From Candidatus Aerophobota bacterium (GTDB taxonomy: Bacteria > Aerophobota > Aerophobia > Aerophobales > B3-G15): 8,631 bases of DNA. The notes below the pieces were generated by a model, which was given only the letters and a program-made list of their open reading frames with translations, was not told where the DNA came from and made no database searches. The DNA is taken from contig JAGGZA010000007.1 of NCBI GenBank assembly GCA_021162265.1, forward strand, positions 1 to 8,631, in the 5' to 3' direction. Shown here piece after piece: positions 1-6,909 of the stretch. The position numbers and the translations under genes are program-made. Position 1 is the stretch's first letter, and the number at the start of each line of letters is the position of its first letter.

Positions 1-117
1 AATAATCAAAGCAAGATAAACACCCATTCTCTCAATTATTTTCCCTGTTTTGCTCCCTTGTAAAAAAACCTCATCCCTTGTCTTTGTTTTTTCTCCAGAT
101 AAGCTTAATCTCTTCAT
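1..117 (-). CDS. CUT2-type sugar ABC transporter permease, second subunit (5' fragment)
   Basis: Only the first 39 codons are in the window; the rest lies beyond base 1. The fragment begins MKRLSLSGEK, is hydrophilic and positively charged for about 30 residues, and then enters a hydrophobic stretch (MGVYLALII) that looks like the start of the first membrane helix. That is how RbsC-family permeases begin. The ATG (117-115) overlaps the TGA of the preceding permease (116-114) in an ATGA arrangement. A GAGGAG ribosome site sits four bases upstream and is formed by the last Arg-Arg codons (AGG AGA) of that permease, so translational coupling is likely. Position and spacing make it the partner of the permease at 114-1049 in a two-permease importer. 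The permease identity rests mainly on context, because no diagnostic motif is visible in the fragment. Confidence 0.78.
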   Translation of the reverse strand, partial: MKRLSLSGEKTKTRDEVFLQGSKTGKIIERMGVYLALII

Positions 118-1049
118 TTTCTCCTCAAAGAATAGATAACAACTGCGGTTATTAAAATCAACCCCTTTACTATATACTGGTAAAAGGAGGATACATTTAG
201 CAGGTTAAGCATATTGCTCAACATAGCAATAATGAGCGCTCCAGCAATAGTTCCTTCTATACCTCCCTGTCCTCCTGTAAAGGGAGTACCACCAACTATT
301 ACTGCAGTGATTGAATCCAGAGGAAAGGATGTTCCCACAAGAGGATCTCCGGATCTTATTCGTCCTGTTAAAACAAGTCCCGCTACAGCAGCTATTAAAC
401 CGCATATAGTGTAAGCAGATATTTTAACAAGGTTTATATTAATTCCAGCAAGTCTGGCGTTCTCCTCTCCTCCTCCTGTTGCATAGATGTAGTTCCCCAG
501 AATAGTTTTTCTCAATGTGATTATTCCCGCTACGACCACTAAAAGAAGTATAATTGCTGGAACAGGGATGAAGAAAAGGTTGCCTGTAATAGTATCTCCG
601 AAGCTTCTGGGAACGTACCCTCCCGGATAAGGTCTTACACGCAAAGCTATTCCCTGCACCAGAGCCATCATACCAAGAGTGGCTATTAGAGGAGAAAGCT
701 TAACTTTGCTAACAAGAAAACCATTTAAAAAACCTATTCCTGCCCCCACAGCAAGGGACAGGAGAATTGTAAGGAATATCATTGAAGGATTGTTTTTCAT
801 TAAAGTAGCACAGATAACGGTAGTTAAGCTCATAACAGAACCCACGGATAAATCAAGACCGGTAAGAAGGACAATGAAGGTCTGCCCCACACTTACAATC
901 CCCAGGGATGCTGCCTGATGTAAAATATTGGAGATGTTTCTATAGGTACGGAAAACTGGAGAAATAATAGAGGGTATGATAAAAAGTATAACAAGCACAA
1001 GATAAATTGTTATTACTGTCCTGTCTTTTCTTTTAAATAGTTTTAACAC
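114..1049 (-). CDS. CUT2-type sugar ABC transporter permease (RbsC family)
   Basis: This 311-residue inner-membrane protein forms part of the channel of a ribose-type ABC importer. It consists almost entirely of hydrophobic helices. It carries the family hallmark GLDLSVGS (residues 64-71), a conserved loop around ATGGGEENARLAGI (190-203) and the C-terminal GGTPFTGGQGGIEGT region (253-267), which is characteristic of the RbsC/BPD_transp_2 family. The length is normal for the family (about 310-330). Translation starts at GTG (1049-1047) with AGGA nine bases upstream; no in-frame ATG follows until residue 73, so GTG is the only sensible start. It lies 20 bases downstream of the ATPase gene and overlaps the next permease by four bases. 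The substrate cannot be read from the permease. Confidence 0.95.
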   Translation of the reverse strand: MLKLFKRKDRTVITIYLVLVILFIIPSIISPVFRTYRNISNILHQAASLGIVSVGQTFIVLLTGLDLSVGSVMSLTTVICATLMKNNPSMIFLTILLSLAVGAGIGFLNGFLVSKVKLSPLIATLGMMALVQGIALRVRPYPGGYVPRSFGDTITGNLFFIPVPAIILLLVVVAGIITLRKTILGNYIYATGGGEENARLAGININLVKISAYTICGLIAAVAGLVLTGRIRSGDPLVGTSFPLDSITAVIVGGTPFTGGQGGIEGTIAGALIIAMLSNMLNLLNVSSFYQYIVKGLILITAVVIYSLRRK

Positions 1050-1069
1050 TTTTTTATTTCCTGGAAAAA

Positions 1070-2584
1070 TTAAGGAGTTTTTTCACCAGCAGCAGCTGCC
1101 ATGATTTTTTCTTCGCTTATCTTTTCTGCTGGTATCTCCGCTACAATTTCTCCTTCAAACATCACAAGAACTCTGTCACTCATTCCTATAATTTCTATCA
1201 TATCTGAAGAAACTATAAGTATCCCGGTCCCTTCCTGGGCAAGTTTTCTTAAGCGATGGTAAATTTCTATCTTTGTGCCTACATCTATTCCTATGGTAGG
1301 TTCATCAAAGATAATTACCTTGGGGTTACTGAGTAACCACTTGGCTATGATTACCTTTTGTTGATTGCCGCCACTTAAAAACTGTGCCTCCTGTTCTATG
1401 GAGGTTGTGCGAATATCAAGAGCTTTTACCTGAGATATCACCGCTTCCTTTTCTTCCTTTCTCTTTACAAATCCCCATACTCCTCTTCTTTTTAAGGTTG
1501 GCAGGGATATGTTTTCTCGGATAGACCTGCAAAGGATAAGACCTTCTGTTTTTCTATCATCAGATAAAAACCCAATTCCTGCTTTAATAGCATCTCTTGG
1601 GTTTGTTATCTTAATTTTTTTCCCTTCAAGATATATTTCCCCTTTGTCTACTGGAAGAATACCGAAAATTGCTCTCACCAGTTCTCTTTGACCCTGTCCC
1701 TGAAGTCCTGCTATTGTTACTATTTCTCCTCTAAAAAGGTCAATATTTATATTTTTTAAAACCCCCTTTTTGGTTAATCCTCGTATTGAAAATACTGCCT
1801 CTTTTTTTGTGGTGATAGGTGTTTTTTGAGGGAAAATATTAACAAATTCCCTTCCCACCATCATTTTAATAAGTTTATCCTGGTTTATCTCTTTGATACT
1901 TTTTGTAGCGACCACTTCACCATCTTTTAGTACAGTGACAGAATCTGCAACCTGAAAAACTTCCTCCAGGCGATGGGAGATAAAAATAATGCCCACCCCT
2001 CTTTTTTTGAGGTTCATCATTACCTTAAATAAATGCTCAACTTCGTGTTCTGATAAACTGGCGGTAGGTTCATCCAGGATAAGAATATCAGGATTTACAG
2101 ATAAGGCTCTGACAATTGCTACCATTTGTTGTTGAGCTACAGGCAGTTCGTAGATGAAAGATTCCGGGTCTATATCAATTTCCAGAATCTCCATAAGTTC
2201 CTTTGCTCTTTTAATTAACTCTGATGTGTTAACAAATCCAAAGGAAGTACGTGGCTCTCTTCCCAGGAGGATATTCCTTGCCACACTCATATAAGGTATG
2301 AGATTCAACTCCTGATAAACAATACTTATTCCCATCTGCTGTGCCTGGTAAGGGTCAGGTATCACCACCTTTTTTCCTCGCAGATAGATTTCTCCCTCAT
2401 CTGGTTGATAGGCTCCACTTAGTATTTTTACAAATGTGGTTTTCCCTGCCCCATTTTCTCCTACCAGGGCACGTATCTCACTTTCATATAAATTGAAATT
2501 TACTTTATTTAATGCTCTTACTCCTGGGAATAACTTGGTTATACCTTTTACTTCTAAGATAACCTCTTTGTTCATTCTATCCAT
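1070..2584 (-). CDS. CUT2-type sugar ABC transporter ATP-binding protein (RbsA/MglA/XylG family, two ATPase domains)
   Basis: This 504-residue cytoplasmic energy-coupling subunit has two fused nucleotide-binding domains. Domain 1 has an intact Walker A (GENGAGKTT, residues 42-50), a Q-loop glutamine at 91, a variant signature LPVAQQQ (147-153), Walker B ending D171-E172 and the switch histidine H204. Domain 2 has a degenerate P-loop (GLQGQGQR, 293-300) without the Lys-Thr pair, the family motif DDRKTEGL (342-349), a canonical LSGGNQQ (403-409) and Walker B ending D427-E428, but no switch histidine (SSD at 459-461). One hydrolytically competent site and one degenerate site is the normal state for this family, so the missing residues are not damage. 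The length is typical (about 500). The first ATG is preferred over the one three codons later because AAGGA (2594-2590) sits five bases before it. A hairpin separates the gene from the binding-protein gene upstream. Confidence 0.96.
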   Translation of the reverse strand: MDRMNKEVILEVKGITKLFPGVRALNKVNFNLYESEIRALVGENGAGKTTFVKILSGAYQPDEGEIYLRGKKVVIPDPYQAQQMGISIVYQELNLIPYMSVARNILLGREPRTSFGFVNTSELIKRAKELMEILEIDIDPESFIYELPVAQQQMVAIVRALSVNPDILILDEPTASLSEHEVEHLFKVMMNLKKRGVGIIFISHRLEEVFQVADSVTVLKDGEVVATKSIKEINQDKLIKMMVGREFVNIFPQKTPITTKKEAVFSIRGLTKKGVLKNINIDLFRGEIVTIAGLQGQGQRELVRAIFGILPVDKGEIYLEGKKIKITNPRDAIKAGIGFLSDDRKTEGLILCRSIRENISLPTLKRRGVWGFVKRKEEKEAVISQVKALDIRTTSIEQEAQFLSGGNQQKVIIAKWLLSNPKVIIFDEPTIGIDVGTKIEIYHRLRKLAQEGTGILIVSSDMIEIIGMSDRVLVMFEGEIVAEIPAEKISEEKIMAAAAGEKTP

Positions 2585-2602
2585 CTTTGTCCTTGAATAG
2601 CA

Positions 2603-2631
2603 CAGAAGAGAGGAAAAACTCCTCTCTTCTG
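2603..2631 (-). promoter_or_regulatory. Intergenic mRNA hairpin between binding-protein and ATPase genes
   Basis: A perfect 12-bp inverted repeat (CAGAAGAGAGGA / TCCTCTCTTCTG) encloses a 5-base loop (GTTTT on the transcribed strand), with a possible extra G-U pair at the base. It begins 35 bases after the binding-protein stop and ends eight bases before the ATPase Shine-Dalgarno. No T-run follows the stem, so it does not look like an intrinsic terminator. In binding-protein ABC operons such as malEFG, an intercistronic hairpin after the binding-protein gene protects the upstream message from 3' exonucleases and gives more binding protein than membrane subunits. The same role is inferred here. 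Confidence 0.7.
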
Positions 2632-2665
2632 CTGTAGTTAATCTTACTTTTTATCTTTTTACCTG

Positions 2666-3706
2666 CTATTCTCCCGGGAACAGCCTCTTTATTACATCTT
2701 CAGGGAGATGGGTATTGCAGAACATAGCATCAGGCAGATCCGGACGCACATACTGGTCTAAGGTCTCTGCAGTAATAGTATACGCTGGCAAGATGTTGTC
2801 TTTTGGAGTAGGTTTTCCCTGTAGAATGTCAAGACCTATTTGAAGCGCTTTTTGACTGAGCCAGGCAGGCTTGGTGCAGGAGAAAGCTGTAAGTTTGTAT
2901 TTTTTCCACATCTTAAGATATCCATTATCGTCGTCTGCAGTAATTGGAGGAACTTTTCTGCCTGCAGCAAGCAAAGCCTCTATAGCGCCTCTTGCCATCA
3001 TGCCTGCTCCTGTCCATATTCCGTCAATTTCGGGATTGGCTGCTATTATATTCTCCATAGCCATTTTTGCCTTGGTATAAGTCCAGTCACAGTACTCATG
3101 AGCTACTATCTTTATTCCGGGATACTTTTTAAATACTGACATAGCCCCTCTCCAGCGATCCTCTGCTGTGGAAAGACCCGCAATTCCTGAAAGTCCAACT
3201 ACATTTCCCTTGTATCCCATAGCTTTTACAAGCCATTTAGCACCTGTCACACCATACTCAAAATCGTCAACATTTACATAAGCGGTGTATTTTTTTGTAT
3301 CAGCTCCTGCAGCACACAGTATAACCGCTATACCCTTATCGTATGCTTTTTCAATTACAGGAACAAGAGCAGTATAGGAGTTGGGAGTCAGGACGAGGAT
3401 ATCCGGATTTCTAACAATAAGGTCCTCTATATTGGAGATTTGCTTGGCTGTGTTTCCTTCAGAATCCGTATAGAAAGCCTTACTGATAAGGTCAGGGTGA
3501 CGAGCTACCTCTGCCTTGAACTCCTCAAACAGCTGTACTCCCCAGGTATTACCCTTATAGTAAATATCAAAAGCGACTTTGTAAGGCGGGCTCTTTTTAT
3601 ATTTTGAGACGTCCACCATTTCAGCTGCAAAAAGGGGAATACTTATTGCAAGGGATATAAGTCCAACCATGGCCATTAATAAAACCAGCCTCTTTTTTCC
3701 AAACAT
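2666..3706 (-). CDS. Periplasmic sugar-type solute-binding protein (peripla_BP_4 / RbsB-like)
   Basis: This 346-residue precursor of the importer's substrate receptor has a lysine-rich start (MFGKKR), a hydrophobic core of about 17 residues and a likely signal peptidase I site after A27 or A28. There is no lipobox cysteine, so the mature protein should be soluble in a periplasm. The mature chain has the two-lobed ribose-binding-protein pattern: a first strand with an aromatic loop (FDIYYKGNTWG, 46-56), then LVLTPNS (104-110), the hinge-proximal AEDRWRGAM (181-189), IWTGAGMMARGAIEALL (230-246) and ITADDDNG (255-262). Several pocket positions differ from classical ribose or galactose receptors, and the pocket is rich in aromatics (Y49, Y50, W55, W185, W208, W282), so I do not name a ligand. 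The start has a strong AAGGAGG site five bases upstream. Its neighbours are the aminotransferase gene upstream and the ATPase and permease genes downstream. Confidence 0.93.
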   Translation of the reverse strand: MFGKKRLVLLMAMVGLISLAISIPLFAAEMVDVSKYKKSPPYKVAFDIYYKGNTWGVQLFEEFKAEVARHPDLISKAFYTDSEGNTAKQISNIEDLIVRNPDILVLTPNSYTALVPVIEKAYDKGIAVILCAAGADTKKYTAYVNVDDFEYGVTGAKWLVKAMGYKGNVVGLSGIAGLSTAEDRWRGAMSVFKKYPGIKIVAHEYCDWTYTKAKMAMENIIAANPEIDGIWTGAGMMARGAIEALLAAGRKVPPITADDDNGYLKMWKKYKLTAFSCTKPAWLSQKALQIGLDILQGKPTPKDNILPAYTITAETLDQYVRPDLPDAMFCNTHLPEDVIKRLFPGE

Positions 3707-3710
3707 TTTT

Positions 3711-3718
3711 TCCTCCTT
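3711..3718 (-). promoter_or_regulatory. Strong ribosome binding site of the binding-protein gene
   Basis: CAAGGAGGAAAAAATG precedes the binding-protein gene. AAGGAGG is a seven-base match to the anti-Shine-Dalgarno and lies five bases from the ATG. It is among the strongest sites in the operon and fits the high expression expected of a solute receptor. Confidence 0.85.
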
Positions 3719-3759
3719 GTAGATTTTTGTAAATTATTATTTATTTTTTTTGCTGCTCC

Positions 3760-3769
3760 CACCTCCTTT
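3760..3769 (-). promoter_or_regulatory. Orphan Shine-Dalgarno-like sequence in the binding-protein leader
   Basis: AAAGGAGGTG is a ten-base perfect complement to the 3' end of 16S rRNA, 13 bases after the aminotransferase stop and about 53 bases before the binding-protein ATG. No ATG, GTG or TTG follows at a usable distance; the only GTG overlaps the motif itself and is not in frame with the downstream gene. The true ribosome site of the binding-protein gene is separate (3711-3718). A ribosome-binding sequence without an initiation codon resembles the Stab-SD elements of Bacillus cry mRNAs, which protect transcripts from 5' exonuclease. That role is inference; it could also be a standby site or a remnant. 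Confidence 0.45.
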
Positions 3770-3781
3770 TAAGAGTAATTT

Positions 3782-4930
3782 TTATAAAATACCCCTTATC
3801 CGCTCAAAAGCCTCTTTTATTTTATCCTCGCTTACAGAAAAAGAAACACGTAGATAACCCTCCCCTTCTTTACCAAAGGAGGAGCCCGGGACGGTAGCCA
3901 CTCTTGCTTCTTTAAGCCATTTTAAAGCAACATCCCGGGAGCTTTGATTTAATTTTTTTATATTTAGGAAAATATAAAAAGCTCCCCTGGGAGGAAGACA
4001 GGATATTTCTGGAGTTTTCTCTATCTCTTCAAGTATTAAATCTCGTCTTACCTTATACCTTTGAAGCATTTTTTCTACAGAGTCATTCCCTTCTTTTAAA
4101 GCCACAATTGCTGCCTTCTGAGATACAGAACTTGCACAGGATGCTACATCTTCCTGCAGTTTTGCCATTTGTTTTATTATATCTTTGCTTCCAAGGGCAT
4201 ACCCTATCCTCCATCCGGTCATAGCATAAGTTTTTGAGAAGCTATTTATGACTATAGTTCTTGGCTGCATACCCTCTAAAGACGCTATACTTCTGTGTTT
4301 TCCCTCGTAAATAATTTTTTCATAGCACTCATCCGATATAACTATGAGATTTTTATCTTTTGCTACCCTGGCTATTTGCTCAAGTTGATGCAGGCTATAC
4401 ACACATCCTGTGGGATTGGATGGGGAGTTGATGATAATTGCCTTTGTTTTTGAGGTTAGATAAGGCATTATCCTCTCTGCTGTTAGAACCCATCCTTCCT
4501 CTTCTTTAGTGGGCACAAAAACTGGTTTTCCTCCGGCGATGAGAATTTGGGCTTCATAATTTGGCCAGAAGGGGTCAGGGAGTATCACCTCCTCCCCTGG
4601 ATTAATAATTGTCATTAAAGATAGGAACAGAGCTTCCATTGCTCCCATAGTAATGATAATTTCCTCATCTGGAGCGTAATGGATTCCCTGCTCTTCTTTA
4701 TATTTTTCGCTTATCTGTTCCCTGAGTTCTAAAAACCCGGCATTGGCAGTATAGTGAGTAGCACCACTCTGGGCTGCTTCAAAAGCTTTTTTAATTATAA
4801 AAGAGGGAGTGGTGAAATCTGGTTCGCCAATACATAGATTGACTACATCCTTAAATTCGGGGATGAGGTCAAAGATCTCTCTTATACCTGAGCGGGGAAT
4901 TTGCAATACTCTATCTGAACATATATTCAT
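3782..4930 (-). CDS. PLP-dependent class I/II aminotransferase (aspartate/aromatic aminotransferase-like)
   Basis: This 382-residue cytoplasmic fold-type I enzyme moves an amino group between an amino acid and a 2-oxo acid. Visible motifs are GEPDFTTP (35-42), Y60 in HYTANAGF, W122 in DPFWPNY, N172 in SNPTG, D200 and Y203 in DECYEK, the Schiff-base lysine K233 in SFSKTYAMTGWR with R241, and the carboxylate-binding arginine R361 in YLRVSFS. All key catalytic residues are present, and the length matches the family (380-400). The reading frame stays open to a possible start at 5017, but that would overlap the preceding gene by 71 bases and add a 29-residue tail unlike the family. The ATG at 4930 has AAGAGGT seven bases upstream and begins MNICSDRVLQ, as homologues do, so it is chosen. 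The gene follows the flavoenzyme gene by 16 bases, and the shared operon suggests a common pathway. The amino donor and acceptor are unknown. Confidence 0.93.
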   Translation of the reverse strand: MNICSDRVLQIPRSGIREIFDLIPEFKDVVNLCIGEPDFTTPSFIIKKAFEAAQSGATHYTANAGFLELREQISEKYKEEQGIHYAPDEEIIITMGAMEALFLSLMTIINPGEEVILPDPFWPNYEAQILIAGGKPVFVPTKEEEGWVLTAERIMPYLTSKTKAIIINSPSNPTGCVYSLHQLEQIARVAKDKNLIVISDECYEKIIYEGKHRSIASLEGMQPRTIVINSFSKTYAMTGWRIGYALGSKDIIKQMAKLQEDVASCASSVSQKAAIVALKEGNDSVEKMLQRYKVRRDLILEEIEKTPEISCLPPRGAFYIFLNIKKLNQSSRDVALKWLKEARVATVPGSSFGKEGEGYLRVSFSVSEDKIKEAFERIRGIL

Positions 4931-4937
4931 TGACTTT

Positions 4938-4944
4938 ACCTCTT
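4938..4944 (-). promoter_or_regulatory. Ribosome binding site fixing the aminotransferase start
   Basis: AAGAGGT lies seven bases before the ATG at 4930 and directly after the TAA (4949-4947) of the flavoenzyme gene. It decides between this ATG and the longer frame starting at 5017, which has its first codons inside the upstream gene. Confidence 0.75.
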
Positions 4945-4946
4945 TT

Positions 4947-6893
4947 TTAGATTTTCCAGGCTGCATAGAATCCTTCATGAATGGCTTCATATAGTTTTCT
5001 TGGTTCAACACAATCACCTATAAAGTAAACCTGAATCCCGGATAAATTTTCAGAGAAGGTATCTTTCAGGCTTATGTTGGGTTTCATTCCCGTGGCAAAG
5101 ATTATGGTGTCTGCAGAAATGAACTCCTCTGTTTCGTCCCCTCTCACCACAACCGCTCCTTCTTCCTCTATGCTTTTTATCTCTCTTCTTCCCATTATCT
5201 TTACCCCTTCTTTCTCCATACTCCTTATTAGCATAGAGCGATTAGTAGGATGCTCATCCTGCAGTATCTCATCTCTGCTGAGGATATCTACTATCTTCAC
5301 TGATTTTCCCTGGGAAGCCAGGTACCAGCTCGTTTCACAGCCTATTAATCCAGCACCAACAATTAGAATATCCTTCCCGATATCTTGTTCTTTATTTTCA
5401 AAGAGCTCGAGAACTGTTAAGACTTTTTCTCTTTCTCTACCCGGTATATCAGGAACGAAACAGTCAGCTCCTGTAGCTATGATGACTGCATCAGGGCTCT
5501 CTGGGGATAAATCATTTATCCTGTTTATTTTCTTTTTAAATTTAACCTCTATATCGCTTTTTTCGATACTTTTTTCATAATAATTGAGGAGTTTACCTAT
5601 CTCCGGTTTAAACTGAGGTATGGAGGCATATACCATCTTACCTCCCAGTTTATCTTTTTCCTCATAAATTATTACCTTATGTCCTTTTTGCGATGCAATA
5701 AGAGCTGCTTCCATGCCGGCAGGACCTGCTCCCACAACTACCACTTTTTTTGGATTGGTAGTTTTTCTTATCTCAAATCTGCGTTCTTCTCCCACAAAAG
5801 GATTGACGGTACATTTTAATCTTTTCTTGTTAAAAAGTCTTTGATGACATGTATTGCATTTTATGCAGTATCTTATATTTCCCTCATTCTTTGCCTTTAT
5901 TGTCCATTCAGGATCTGCAATTAGTGCTCTACCAATAGCAACAAGATCTGCTTTACCCTCTCTTATTATTCTTTCAGCATATTCAGGGTCAGTTATTCCA
6001 CCTGTTGCTATTACCGGGATATCTACTGCTTTTTTCACATTCTCTGCCAGTTTTACAAGAGGTCCCGGTGGGGAATAAATGGATGGGACTGAAGGAAAAT
6101 CACAATCTAAAAACCCGGGGATGGTAGAGGAGGTTGCAGCAACATGGATGTAATGGACTCCTTCTTTTTCCATCCATCTTGCAATTTCCCTTGCAAGGCT
6201 ATCGTCCACTCCCTTATCAAGATGTTCGTGAGCACTGAATTTAAACCCAACTATGAAATCCTCCCCGCAAACCTCTTTTATTCCTCTGACTATTTCAGAG
6301 GGAAACCTCATTCTCCTCTCAAAATCACCCCCATATTCGTCTTCTCTTTTGTTAGTGTGGGGAGAGATGAATTGACCAATTAAATAGGTGTGAGCTCCAT
6401 GAACTTCAACTCCATCAAATCCTGCTTCTTTTGCTCTTTTTGCTGCCTCTATAAATTCTTTTATTAAATTTTCAATCTCATCCTTTGAAAGTTCCTTTGG
6501 TAACTCTGGATATATAGGGCTGTAAATACTGGAGGGAGCAACAGGTCTTTCTCCGGTAAGCTCCCTCATTGCCTTTCCTCCAGGGTGAGCTATCTGCATA
6601 AGGAATTTAGCTCCTGAAGATTGCACTATTTCACAGAGTCTGCTCATCCCCGGGACAAATCTATCAGAAAAAATTCCCAGAGTATTTATCCTTTGCTCTT
6701 TGTTTACCATTGTAAAAGGAGAAATAATAAGTCCTACCCCTCCTCTGGCACGAGCTTCAAAGTAATCAATCAAACTTTCGCTGACACTACCATCAACATC
6801 CTCAAAGTTAGCTCCCATAGGAGCCATAACTATCCTGTTTTTTATCCTTTTCTTGCCAATCTTCACAGGGGAAAATAGTTTTTCTAATTTCAT
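4947..6893 (-). CDS. Fe-S flavin NAD(P)H:enoate/dienoyl-CoA reductase-type oxidoreductase (OYE barrel fused to FAD/NAD domains)
   Basis: This 648-residue cytoplasmic enzyme belongs to the family of E. coli FadH, clostridial 2-enoate reductase, BaiCD/BaiH and trimethylamine dehydrogenase. Residues 1-340 form an FMN-binding Old Yellow Enzyme barrel (RIVMAPM at 20-26; Q100 and H103 in MQIAHPGG; H165, H168 and Y170 in VHGAHTYL; GGD at 188-190; GR at 321-322). Four cysteines (343, 346, 349, 361; CX2CX2CX11C) should hold a 4Fe-4S cluster. Residues 382-648 form FAD and NAD(P)H domains with GAGPAG (388-393), GAGLIG (513-518), ATG (600-602) and the FAD-binding IGDCVEP (625-631). Electrons would pass from NAD(P)H via FAD and Fe-S to FMN, then to a C=C bond, or in reverse for an amine dehydrogenase. 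The length is near that of FadH (about 670). The start has AGGGAGGA four bases upstream, 16 bases after the dehydrogenase gene. The substrate is not determined; amine demethylation is the main alternative to ene reduction. Confidence 0.93.
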   Translation of the reverse strand: MKLEKLFSPVKIGKKRIKNRIVMAPMGANFEDVDGSVSESLIDYFEARARGGVGLIISPFTMVNKEQRINTLGIFSDRFVPGMSRLCEIVQSSGAKFLMQIAHPGGKAMRELTGERPVAPSSIYSPIYPELPKELSKDEIENLIKEFIEAAKRAKEAGFDGVEVHGAHTYLIGQFISPHTNKREDEYGGDFERRMRFPSEIVRGIKEVCGEDFIVGFKFSAHEHLDKGVDDSLAREIARWMEKEGVHYIHVAATSSTIPGFLDCDFPSVPSIYSPPGPLVKLAENVKKAVDIPVIATGGITDPEYAERIIREGKADLVAIGRALIADPEWTIKAKNEGNIRYCIKCNTCHQRLFNKKRLKCTVNPFVGEERRFEIRKTTNPKKVVVVGAGPAGMEAALIASQKGHKVIIYEEKDKLGGKMVYASIPQFKPEIGKLLNYYEKSIEKSDIEVKFKKKINRINDLSPESPDAVIIATGADCFVPDIPGREREKVLTVLELFENKEQDIGKDILIVGAGLIGCETSWYLASQGKSVKIVDILSRDEILQDEHPTNRSMLIRSMEKEGVKIMGRREIKSIEEEGAVVVRGDETEEFISADTIIFATGMKPNISLKDTFSENLSGIQVYFIGDCVEPRKLYEAIHEGFYAAWKI

Positions 6894-6909
6894 TTAGTCC
6901 TCCCTTTAC

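Noticed and set aside
1070..2584. Inactivating mutation in the second ATPase domain
   Set aside because: The missing P-loop Lys-Thr and switch His are normal for the RbsA/MglA/XylG family, whose second site is degenerate.
2603..2631. Intrinsic terminator after the binding-protein gene
   Set aside because: The stem is followed on the transcribed strand by a mixed sequence and then a ribosome site, with no T-run. On the opposite strand there is also no clean T-run and no convergent gene needing one.
3707..3762. Small ORF starting at the GTG overlapping the orphan Shine-Dalgarno
   Set aside because: The GTG at 3762-3760 is part of the AGGAGGTG motif itself, leaves no spacer, and is out of frame with the downstream gene.
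3707..3781. Separate promoter for the transporter genes
   Set aside because: The AT-rich stretch offers weak -10-like words, but no credible -35 stands at the right distance. I see no terminator after the aminotransferase gene either, so read-through is the simpler reading.
5074..5580. Long open frame on the plus strand (168 codons)
   Set aside because: It lies wholly inside the well-supported flavoenzyme gene, has a low-complexity Ser/Ile-rich translation with no family pattern, and is a shadow of the real frame. The shorter plus-strand frames were rejected for the same reason.
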